The position numbers and the translations under genes are program-made. The notes beneath the pieces were generated by a model. It searched no databases, had not been told where the DNA came from, and was given only the letters and a program-made list of their open reading frames with translations. From Deltaproteobacteria bacterium (GTDB lineage Bacteria; Desulfobacterota; Syntrophia; Syntrophales; UBA2210), in the NCBI GenBank assembly GCA_030603465.1, contig JAUVXT010000123.1, positions 1-7,415 on the forward strand: a DNA stretch of 7,415 nucleotides, in the 5' to 3' direction. Each line of letters opens with the position of its first letter. The stretch's first letter is position 1. Of the stretch, positions 1-6,072 are shown one piece after another.

Positions 1-801
1 CACTTTAAGCCCCGCTACATCCTGGACAATATCAAGGTTCTGTGTAAGTCCAACACTGTAATGCCTCAAACCCTGACCTGCCGCAAGCAAGGCCTCCATA
101 ACGCCAATCGCTATACCTATCCCCGGGGGAATGAGCGTACCAGTCAAGAATCCCGGCTGCTCCCGGTGGAGCAGCACACCTTTTTCCGCATAGAACGACG
201 CCAAACGATCCAGGTACTGATAGTTCTTAATCCCCTCTCCTATGGGCATATCCTTTATATATGAGACCGTATAGGAAATTCCTCCTCCCAGAAAGGCGGA
301 GCAGCCGGCGGCTATCGCCACTTCCGATATCAAACACGGGAAAGGGGTTCCCGAGAGCAGAATGATGGGACGTTCCACGGCTTCTACAACTTTTCTGACC
401 TCTTTTACACCATAATTAATAACGGGCAGTCCATTCAGCATCGATCTGCCGGCCTCACGACTGGCCTCTATCCCCACTTGTGCCTTGTCGAGCTTCATAT
501 TTCTGGTGTATGTATCCGTCGTTGTGGGCAAAAGGTCGGCGGCACCCTCATCCTGCAGGCATTTCAACAGCTTGATGTGATCGTCTATGAGTGCCACGCC
601 ACCCCGCGGCTGAATCAATGTTTTTCCCTCCGACCTCGCCTTCCTGATTACATTGACATAATTTTTCTCGGGTGGGAGACTTCTATGAAAGGCGATGGCC
701 TCGTCAAGGTCGATCTCCTTGCCGGTGGGCCACAGCGACAGAACCTTCTTTCTCTCTCTATGGAATTCCTCGTCACTCCATCTCTCGTTTTTGAGTTCCA
801 T
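1..801 (-). CDS. glmE: Glutamate mutase epsilon-subunit homologue (GlmE/MutE-like), partial, C-terminus beyond left edge
   Basis: This is the catalytic TIM-barrel subunit of an adenosylcobalamin-dependent carbon-skeleton mutase; the classical enzyme interconverts L-glutamate and (2S,3S)-3-methylaspartate. My translation starts at ATG 801 (MELKNERWSDEEF) and stays open for 267 codons to the edge. About 215 residues should be missing, since the family is about 480 long. An AAGGGG ribosome-binding site lies 7 bases upstream and overlaps the glmL stop codon; the gap to glmL is 11 bases. Family hallmarks seen are LWPTGKE (23-29), QPRGG (64-68), LQDEGAADLLP (82-92), YTR (98-100), GGGISY (172-177), TGTLIPP (220-226) and EALLAAGQG (236-244). 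Compared from memory with clostridial GlmE, Arg66, Arg100, Tyr177 and Tyr181 are kept, but positions 149 and 171, normally Arg and Glu, are both Leu. Family membership is secure; glutamate as the substrate is doubtful. Confidence 0.9.
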   Translation of the reverse strand, partial: MELKNERWSDEEFHRERKKVLSLWPTGKEIDLDEAIAFHRSLPPEKNYVNVIRKARSEGKTLIQPRGGVALIDDHIKLLKCLQDEGAADLLPTTTDTYTRNMKLDKAQVGIEASREAGRSMLNGLPVINYGVKEVRKVVEAVERPIILLSGTPFPCLISEVAIAAGCSAFLGGGISYTVSYIKDMPIGEGIKNYQYLDRLASFYAEKGVLLHREQPGFLTGTLIPPGIGIAIGVMEALLAAGQGLRHYSVGLTQNLDIVQDVAGLKV

Positions 802-812
802 GTTCTAACCCC

Positions 813-2204
813 TTATAATCTTCTTAGATATTTCTTAGCCACCCTGAGCGCCTTGTCAGGGTCTACTTCGGACATGAGACCGATAGCGTACAAAAGATAC
901 TTTTCATCCAGGTAAAAGTCAGGACTCTGAGGTTTCAGTGAAAATGGGTTTGCTTCCGAATAGACCGTTTCCTGTAGTATCCCTTCGGGAACCCGGTTGA
1001 ATATCAGTGGTCCGCCGGTGCCGATAACCGTCTTTGTTCCCCTCAAGTCCTTCCCATATTGCACAAATATGGGACCCTCAGGTCCATAGGTCGTCTCTAT
1101 AGTGCCGGCGTGTCTTTCCATGGCCAAACGAGCTGCATTTTTGGCCATTTCGGTGTCAAGATTCTCTTCCGATTCTGATTCGGGCAGCTTCTCCGGGAAG
1201 AGGGGAAACTGACCGACCATCTTATCAAGATCAAGGCCCGCAAGTTGAGCCTCAATACGTTCCTTCCCCGCGGCCTGAAGGATGGATGCTGCATTGTAAC
1301 GCAATCCCAGATCACCCTCGACAGTCCTCTTCACGAAAGGCTCGGGGAGTCCCTTGTACACGACTCCAGGCTTGATCGCATCCCCTTTTGCTACGGAATG
1401 GATATCGGTGGTGGCCCCTCCGATATCTACCATTACGAGTTCACCCAAGCCTTCCTCATCGGTTGTGCCCTCTGAAATCAACTTTGCCGCTGTCAGTACC
1501 GCCGTGGGAGTCGGCATCAATATGCCATCGATAAACTGTTCGGCATTTTTCAATCCCTTGGCATCTATAATTCTGCTGATAAAGACCTCTCTGATAATAG
1601 AGCGAACTTCATCGACATTGAGCACCCCTATCTCGGGCATAACATTATCGGCGATTATATAGTCTTTGCTACCGGAATCCAGGATTGTTTGTATCTCATC
1701 CGATGCGGTTTTATTCCCCGCGACGATAAAAGGAACGCTTAATCCTGATTTGCTGAGGATTGCAGCGTTATGCAGGATCGTTTCCTTATCCCCCCCATCG
1801 GTCCCTCCGGCCAAGAGAACAATGTCGGGGGCCATGGCCTCCAATTCATACAATTCCCTTTTGGTCAACTGATATGAATAGACGCCCACCACCTTTGAAC
1901 CGGCGCCCAGCGCGGCTCTCTTTGCCGCTTCGGCCGTAAGTTCGGGAACGAGGCCGATTGTTACCATCTTCAGGCCACCCGCCGCGCTGCTGCATGCCAG
2001 CTTATGCCGATATTGAATATTTTTTCCCTGTTGTTTGCTTATTTCATCCAGAACGGAATTGAGTCCCACAGTTATATCCGTATCTACGGTGGACGGACTC
2101 TGCGTCCTGCCGATGACTCGTTCACTATCGAAATCTATCAATACGAGTTTTGTGAAGGTGCTGCCGAAATCGATAAATAGCCCCTGGTTGGATGTCTTAC
2201 TCAT
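813..2204 (-). CDS. glmL: MutL/GlmL-family ASKHA ATPase, glutamate mutase accessory protein
   Basis: This 463-residue cytoplasmic protein belongs to the MutL family encoded between the two glutamate mutase subunits in clostridial operons. It is thought to act as an ATP-dependent chaperone or reactivating factor for the B12 enzyme. The sequence shows the actin-like ATPase folds: a first phosphate loop at residues 11-24 (IDFGSTFTKLVLID), LLAGGTDGGDKE at 130-141, a second phosphate motif VDIGGATTD at 259-267, and an adenosine-type motif VIGTGGPLIF at 393-402. Length matches the usual size, so it looks complete. The start ATG at 2204 overlaps the end of glmS by 8 bases, with AAGGA just upstream, which suggests translational coupling. 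The stop at 813-815 lies inside the ribosome-binding site of glmE. This is not the DNA mismatch repair MutL. Confidence 0.93.
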   Translation of the reverse strand: MSKTSNQGLFIDFGSTFTKLVLIDFDSERVIGRTQSPSTVDTDITVGLNSVLDEISKQQGKNIQYRHKLACSSAAGGLKMVTIGLVPELTAEAAKRAALGAGSKVVGVYSYQLTKRELYELEAMAPDIVLLAGGTDGGDKETILHNAAILSKSGLSVPFIVAGNKTASDEIQTILDSGSKDYIIADNVMPEIGVLNVDEVRSIIREVFISRIIDAKGLKNAEQFIDGILMPTPTAVLTAAKLISEGTTDEEGLGELVMVDIGGATTDIHSVAKGDAIKPGVVYKGLPEPFVKRTVEGDLGLRYNAASILQAAGKERIEAQLAGLDLDKMVGQFPLFPEKLPESESEENLDTEMAKNAARLAMERHAGTIETTYGPEGPIFVQYGKDLRGTKTVIGTGGPLIFNRVPEGILQETVYSEANPFSLKPQSPDFYLDEKYLLYAIGLMSEVDPDKALRVAKKYLRRL

Positions 2205-2619
2205 TGTCCTTGATCCCCAGATCTTTATTCAGATCTTCCATGACAACTTTGGGAGACGTATCAGGAGGATATACCCTGTTAAAACCCATCTTCAGGAATC
2301 TCTCTTCCACACCCTTCCAATCCTGTCTGCCCACGACGAGCCGGCCACCGGCTACAAGATGGATGTCACCCTTTCCGGCCTCAACGCATTTTTCCCTGAA
2401 GCCCTTGCAGTCCAGCTCACCATGACCACACAGCGACCCTACCAGAATAGCATCTGCGTTTGTCTCTATAGCCGCTTTTATAAACTCTTCCTGCGTAACA
2501 AATATTCCGAGATTTACTACGTTGAAACCTTCCTGTCGCAACGAATATTCCATAATTTTATTCCCAACGACATGGGCATCCACTCCCAGCACTCCCAAGA
2601 CTACGGTCTTTTGTTCCAT
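2197..2619 (-). CDS. glmS: Glutamate mutase sigma subunit (GlmS/MutS), B12-binding protein
   Basis: This 140-residue protein is the small cobalamin-binding subunit that assembles with GlmE to form the active mutase; the adenosylcobalamin sits at their interface. It has the B12-binding Rossmann-like fold signature: DxHxxG as Asp14-Ala-His16-Val-Val-Gly19, where His16 is the expected lower axial cobalt ligand, a second motif at GSLCGHGE (61-68), and GGRLVVG at about residues 91-97. The conserved segment LDCKGFREKC (69-78) and the tail YPPDTSP are typical of GlmS. The length matches the family. A strong GGAGGA ribosome-binding site lies 6 bases before ATG 2619. The first Ser of the usual SxL motif (position 61 in clostridial numbering, from memory) is Gly here. 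It is the first gene of the mutase operon and overlaps glmL by 8 bases. It is unrelated to DNA mismatch repair MutS. Confidence 0.94.
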   Translation of the reverse strand: MEQKTVVLGVLGVDAHVVGNKIMEYSLRQEGFNVVNLGIFVTQEEFIKAAIETNADAILVGSLCGHGELDCKGFREKCVEAGKGDIHLVAGGRLVVGRQDWKGVEERFLKMGFNRVYPPDTSPKVVMEDLNKDLGIKDNE

Positions 2620-2625
2620 CGGTTG

Positions 2626-2631
2626 TCCTCC
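2626..2631 (-). promoter_or_regulatory. Ribosome-binding site of glmS
   Basis: On the minus strand this reads GGAGGA, 6 bases before the ATG at 2619. It is close to the ideal Shine-Dalgarno sequence and supports that start codon. Confidence 0.8.
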
Positions 2632-2649
2632 AATATGGTCTGATAGCTC

Positions 2650-2678
2650 AATATTTCTCTAAGAACCGATTGATTCAA
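2650..2678 (-). promoter_or_regulatory. Weak candidate sigma-70 type promoter upstream of glmS
   Basis: On the minus strand TTGAAT (2673-2678) is followed, after a 17-base spacer, by AATATT (2650-2655). Each hexamer matches four of six consensus bases. It lies about 30 bases before the glmS start, where a promoter for the mutase operon would be expected. AT-rich intergenic DNA often gives such matches by chance, so this is only a candidate. Confidence 0.25.
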
Positions 2679-2788
2679 TATGTTTAGGTCTACCTTCCCA
2701 GAAAAAATCCTGAAGTATTAAGAACAATGAAAAAGATCAGATGGTATCGTGTCAATCAAAAAATGTTATTACAATGGCGCAGTCTGTT

Positions 2789-2878
2789 CCTCCCCCTTTT
2801 CAGGAAGGGGGCTAAGGGGGATTTTCTGAATTATGATGCGTATTTCCACAACCCCTTATCCCCCCTCAGAAAAGGAGG
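2789..2878. repeat. Pair of inverted palindromic C-rich/G-rich units (REP/REPIN-like intergenic repeat)
   Basis: Unit 1 (2789-2820) reads CCTCCCCCTTTTC followed by a G-rich arm containing GGGGGCTAAGGGGG. Unit 2 (2852-2878) is its imperfect reverse complement, CCCCTTATCCCCCC then TCAGAAAAGGAGG. The pairs CCTCC/GGAGG, TTTTC/GAAAA, GGGGG/CCCCC and TAAGGGG/CCCCTTA can form one long bulged hairpin around a loop of about 31 bases. Each unit also has its own short C-run/G-run palindrome. Repeats of this general type (runs of C, then TTT, then runs of G around TTAA or TAAG) are common between genes in Desulfobacterota and some other phyla. There is no U-run on either strand next to the stem, so it is not a classical terminator, although it could protect the 3' end of the respiratory mRNA. 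Confidence 0.7.
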
Positions 2879-2994
2879 CGTTCGTCTTATACTGAATTAT
2901 AAGAGCGGTGTAGCGATCACACTTATCTGCCTGATCTTCTGGAAACATGCCATCGTTTCACAGACCGTCAGAAAGTGCTTCCTCTGGCGCTACT

Positions 2995-4407
2995 TTATTT
3001 TTCAGTTTCGGTCCCTTTTGCGATTTCCTCACGCGGAATAATCTTCATGCCATATTTTTTCAGATCGAGCGACAACATATAGTCTGTCAGAACATTGAGT
3101 TCTTCTTCAGTATTCTCATATTTTGGCATAATATTCCATTCGCTTACCAATTGAGGATCCTTTACCGAGGCTATAAGCCACTCTCTGGTTCTGCCTTTTG
3201 CGATGACGTTGGAAAGATCGGGGCCGTGTCCCCTTCGTCCGCCCCTTCCCAGAACACTATGACAGTATGAGCAATCCTTCTCTACCCAGATCCGTGCGCC
3301 CTTCATCTCCGTCTGGGTCAACTGTCTGTCGGGCACTACAACAACATCGCCATATGTTTGTGAATCGGCCATACCTATCAGGTTCGCGTAAACCACTCCC
3401 ACTATAATGGCGATGCCGACGGCTATCGCTATGGGACGGTCGGCTGGACTGCGATTCTTCATCCTGTTAAAGAAGGGTAGCAGGAACAAAATGAGCACCC
3501 CTCCAACGGGGATAACCAGTGTCCCTATAAACTCCAAATCTCCCGGGAAGAAGGTGAGGAGCTTATAGAGCCACATAAAATACCAGTCGGGCCTGGGAAG
3601 GTAATCGGGTTCAGGCGTCAGGGCAACATTTTCCAGTGGAGGATCCACAAAGATACTCATAAGAATGATCACAGCAAAGACAAGAATAAATGCGATGGCT
3701 CCATTAAAGACCTGGTCGGGATAGAAGCGCGCCGTCTTCCCCTCTTTGGATTTTTCTGAAGTCCAGTGTCCCGCTATATCATGAACGCGCACCAGATAAA
3801 TATGAACAACGATACCGACAGCGAGCAATGCGGGCAAAATCAACATATGCACCGCATAAAACCTCGTGAGCGTCAGAGCGGAAACCTCGGCGCCGCCGCG
3901 CAGCATTTTGGTGATAAACTCACCGATAAAGGGGACGTCTTTCGCGATACTCGTGCCCACCACTGTAGCCCAGTATGCCTTCTGATCCCAGGGGAGCAGA
4001 TATCCGGTGAAGCCGAAACCGAGTGTAACGATAAAAAGGAACACCCCTATAACCCAGGTAAACTCTCTGGGCGCTTTATAGGCGCCATAAAAGAAGGTGG
4101 TGATCAGATGAATAACGACCAGTATAACCATGGCGCCCGCTCCCCAGTGGTGAATTCCCCTGAGGATTCGACCCATGAAGACATCGTCCATAATATAATT
4201 GATGGACTGATAGGCATACTCCGGTGAAGGATTATAGTACATGGCCAGCACCATCCCCGTCAAGGCCTCCACGACAAAGAGTATAGCCAGCACACTGCCC
4301 AGGGTAAGAGACCAGTCCAGATTACCGAGAAGCGGTTTTTCCAGAAAGGGTTTCAGATATTTATCCCAGCCCGCTCGATCACGCATATAAGATCCAAATC
4401 GTGACAT
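2995..4407 (-). CDS. Cytochrome b (b6 plus subunit IV) fused to a C-terminal mono-haem cytochrome c
   Basis: This 470-residue membrane protein is the quinol-oxidising core of a Rieske/cytochrome b complex. Residues 1-210 match cytochrome b6: four helices with haem ligands His86/His100 and His187/His202. The 15-residue step from 187 to 202 is the b6 type rather than the bc1 type. WDQ (140-142) and LTRFY (180-184) also fit. Residues 230-345 match subunit IV, with three helices and the Qo-site motif PDWY (273-276). Seven helices place the C-terminus outside the cytoplasm. There, residues 350-450 form a class I cytochrome c with CSYCH (379-383) and a likely distal ligand Met427 (in IMPKY). Thr occupies position 35, so the Cys that binds the extra haem in b6f is absent. 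The start ATG follows the upstream stop after one base, with GGGAGG inside the preceding gene. No separate cytochrome c1 or f gene is seen. Confidence 0.93.
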   Translation of the reverse strand: MSRFGSYMRDRAGWDKYLKPFLEKPLLGNLDWSLTLGSVLAILFVVEALTGMVLAMYYNPSPEYAYQSINYIMDDVFMGRILRGIHHWGAGAMVILVVIHLITTFFYGAYKAPREFTWVIGVFLFIVTLGFGFTGYLLPWDQKAYWATVVGTSIAKDVPFIGEFITKMLRGGAEVSALTLTRFYAVHMLILPALLAVGIVVHIYLVRVHDIAGHWTSEKSKEGKTARFYPDQVFNGAIAFILVFAVIILMSIFVDPPLENVALTPEPDYLPRPDWYFMWLYKLLTFFPGDLEFIGTLVIPVGGVLILFLLPFFNRMKNRSPADRPIAIAVGIAIIVGVVYANLIGMADSQTYGDVVVVPDRQLTQTEMKGARIWVEKDCSYCHSVLGRGGRRGHGPDLSNVIAKGRTREWLIASVKDPQLVSEWNIMPKYENTEEELNVLTDYMLSLDLKKYGMKIIPREEIAKGTETEK

Positions 4408-4408
4408 T

Positions 4409-5674
4409 TTAAGCCTCCCTCACAAGTATATTTCCGTTCTCCACCTTTGTCGGGTAGCGATCCATCGCGCGGGGCGGAGGACCTGCCTTTACACGTCCAT
4501 CAGGATAGAACTGGCCTCCATGACAATCACAGAGAAATAGCTTCTTGTTATCATCCCAGTGCAATACACAGGCAAGGTGTGTGCAACGGCTATTAAATAC
4601 CGTAATGCCATCGGAATCGGATTCACGATATACGAATACAGGTTTTGTAACGGTGCTTTCATAGATCCCGTCCTTGACCCTATAGCTGATGGGAACGGTT
4701 TTGACGATACCCACGGGAAATGCGTCAACTTTGCCGACTTTCACCCATTTTTCGGCACGTTTACGCATGGCAGGCACGAGGGAGGTAGCGGCCATAAGAC
4801 CGCCTATCAATACAGCAATTATTCCGCCGAGGCCAAGCGTTATCCGTGACAGGAAACGTCGCCGCGACACTTCCGGTGTGATCGCCTCTACCGGAACCTC
4901 TGTAGCGATTTCTGTGGCCTTATCTTCAATGTCCACCACATCAACCTTCTTGAATGCATTTTTTGCGGCCAGCATCTGAATATATTTAAGCGACCTCGTG
5001 GGGCTTATCTCCTTCGGACACACTTCCGTGCAGTTCAATTCGGTCCTGCAATTGTAACAACCCGACAACACCCGGGCCAATCGTTCATCATGGAGTCCAT
5101 CACGACTATCAAGAAGCAGCGTAAAGGCTCTGTTTAACGCCCCCGGCCCGAGATAGTCTTCATGCCAGTTCGCCATGGTACAGGATGAGACACAGCACCC
5201 GCAGGTAATACATTCGGTATAGTCGGCGATCAACCGGCGCTCTTTTGAATCGGGGCTTATAATCGCCGGTTCTTTCAGTTTCTCTGCGGGCTCAAAGAAA
5301 GAAAGGGCCTTATCAAAATTCTTGAAAAAGGGATCCATATCGACAACAAGATCCCTGATAACGGGAAAGTGATTCAGCGGTCTAATAGTGATCTCTCCCT
5401 CTTTCAGATTTGCAACAACAGTCTGACAGGCAAGCGCCTCATTTCCATTAACCACCACTCCACATGATCCGCACATGCTTATTCTGCAGGAATACCGGAA
5501 GCCAAGTGACGAATCATGCTCTCTCTGAATACGCAACAGGACATCCAGTATGGTTGTAATGCTTTCGTCCTCTATATCCAGATCAAAGCGGTCAAAGTGT
5601 CCGTCACCACCAACAGCCGGATCATAACGAAAGACCTTGACAACTCTTTTGCTCTTACGAGTTTTTTCTGACAT
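4409..5674 (-). CDS. Fusion of succinate dehydrogenase/fumarate reductase iron-sulfur subunit (SdhB) with a Tat-anchored Rieske protein
   Basis: This single 421-residue frame holds two normally separate electron carriers. Residues 10-240 are SdhB. The [2Fe-2S] ligands are Cys63, 68, 71 and 83. CITCGCC (155-161) and Cys219 fit the [4Fe-4S] cluster; Cys165, 209 and 215 fit the [3Fe-4S] cluster. An acidic linker (244-268) leads to a twin-arginine motif, SRRRFLS (270-276), and one hydrophobic helix (278-302). Residues 305-421 are a Rieske domain with CTHLAC (364-369), CDCHGG (382-387) and a Pro loop, GPPPR (398-402). Expected ligands are Cys364, His366, Cys382 and His385, with a Cys369-Cys384 disulfide. 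This gives SdhB inside and Rieske outside the membrane. The gene follows the anchor gene after 18 bases, and the cytochrome b-c gene begins one base after its stop. No stop or frameshift breaks the fusion; a second start near 4939 could also give a free Rieske. Confidence 0.93.
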   Translation of the reverse strand: MSEKTRKSKRVVKVFRYDPAVGGDGHFDRFDLDIEDESITTILDVLLRIQREHDSSLGFRYSCRISMCGSCGVVVNGNEALACQTVVANLKEGEITIRPLNHFPVIRDLVVDMDPFFKNFDKALSFFEPAEKLKEPAIISPDSKERRLIADYTECITCGCCVSSCTMANWHEDYLGPGALNRAFTLLLDSRDGLHDERLARVLSGCYNCRTELNCTEVCPKEISPTRSLKYIQMLAAKNAFKKVDVVDIEDKATEIATEVPVEAITPEVSRRRFLSRITLGLGGIIAVLIGGLMAATSLVPAMRKRAEKWVKVGKVDAFPVGIVKTVPISYRVKDGIYESTVTKPVFVYRESDSDGITVFNSRCTHLACVLHWDDNKKLFLCDCHGGQFYPDGRVKAGPPPRAMDRYPTKVENGNILVREA

Positions 5675-5692
5675 GTGATGTTCCTATTCCTT

Positions 5693-6034
5693 TCAGTAAA
5701 TACCCATCCACACAATAATAAACATGACAATTCCGAGTGCCGCCAGTCCTCCTACAAGCGCCTTCTGATATTTGGTATGCACGATCCCGAAATCCATAAG
5801 AATAACTCTCAAACCGAGCACAACGTGGAAAGTCACAGTAAGAAGGAGTAGAAACTGTATAAGGGGCCTGTAGGGCAGCGTAAGATGTATGCCCAGAAAT
5901 ATTATTATAGCAAGCGCCGATATTCTCTGCCACAACCATGCCCACATCCCTATCTGTGTGTTTCGCCATCTATTCGGATCTAGTTCTCCACGCCTCAATG
6001 GACTGCGATACTGAATTTTCTCATTCTGTTCCAT
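5693..6034 (-). CDS. Succinate dehydrogenase/fumarate reductase membrane anchor, SdhD/SdhC-like
   Basis: This 113-residue protein has three hydrophobic helices (about residues 32-52, 56-79 and 92-111) and no signal peptide. WLWQRISAL (33-41) resembles the Arg-Ser segment at the start of anchor subunits near the quinone site. FHVVLGLRVILMDFG (69-83) matches the His-x3-Gly-...-Asp signature in which the His, here His70, is the usual haem b ligand. His50 at the end of helix 1 is another candidate ligand. It would hold the flavoprotein and iron-sulfur subunits on the inner face of the membrane and pass electrons to or from quinone. The start ATG 6034 has GGAGG six bases upstream. It sits between the flavoprotein gene (38-base gap) and the SdhB-Rieske gene (18-base gap). 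Only one anchor is seen; a second could lie upstream of the flavoprotein gene, outside the window. The family is clear, but the choice between SdhC and SdhD is less so. Confidence 0.85.
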   Translation of the reverse strand: MEQNEKIQYRSPLRRGELDPNRWRNTQIGMWAWLWQRISALAIIIFLGIHLTLPYRPLIQFLLLLTVTFHVVLGLRVILMDFGIVHTKYQKALVGGLAALGIVMFIIVWMGIY

Positions 6035-6072
6035 TTCAATCCTCCGAAAAAACCTCTATAGAGATAAGAATT

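Larger units (their letters stand above)
2620..2994. other. Non-coding spacer between the respiratory and mutase operons
   Basis: This 375-base stretch lies after the cytochrome b-c gene and before glmS. It holds the inverted repeat pair at 2789-2878, a weak promoter candidate at 2650-2678, the glmS ribosome-binding site and a 9-base direct repeat (CTGAATTAT at 2826-2834 and 2892-2900). I see no convincing gene on either strand, no tRNA-like cloverleaf and no clear rho-independent terminator. The open frames crossing it on the plus strand show no recognisable protein features. Confidence 0.7.

Noticed and set aside
478..915. Plus-strand open frame opposite glmE and the end of glmL
   Set aside because: The minus strand here clearly encodes GlmE, with conserved motifs and a good ribosome-binding site.
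2035..2643. Long plus-strand open frame opposite glmS and the start of glmL
   Set aside because: It lies antisense to two well-supported genes, has no recognisable motif and reflects codon bias of the opposite strand.
2789..2878. Rho-independent terminator for the respiratory operon
   Set aside because: The stem is strong, but no run of U follows it on either strand and the loop is long; it looks like a repeat pair instead.
2826..2900. Nine-base direct repeat CTGAATTAT flanking repeat unit 2 as a transposon target duplication
   Set aside because: The copies do not flank the whole repeat pair symmetrically and a 9-base AT-rich match can arise by chance.
3766..4227. Plus-strand open frame opposite cytochrome b
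   Set aside because: It is antisense to the conserved cytochrome b helices and its product is highly polar and featureless.
4409..5674. Fusion as a frameshift or assembly artefact
   Set aside because: Both halves and the linker are in one frame with no indel sign, and the linker is a plausible flexible acidic tail. A base error removing a stop codon cannot be fully excluded without reads.
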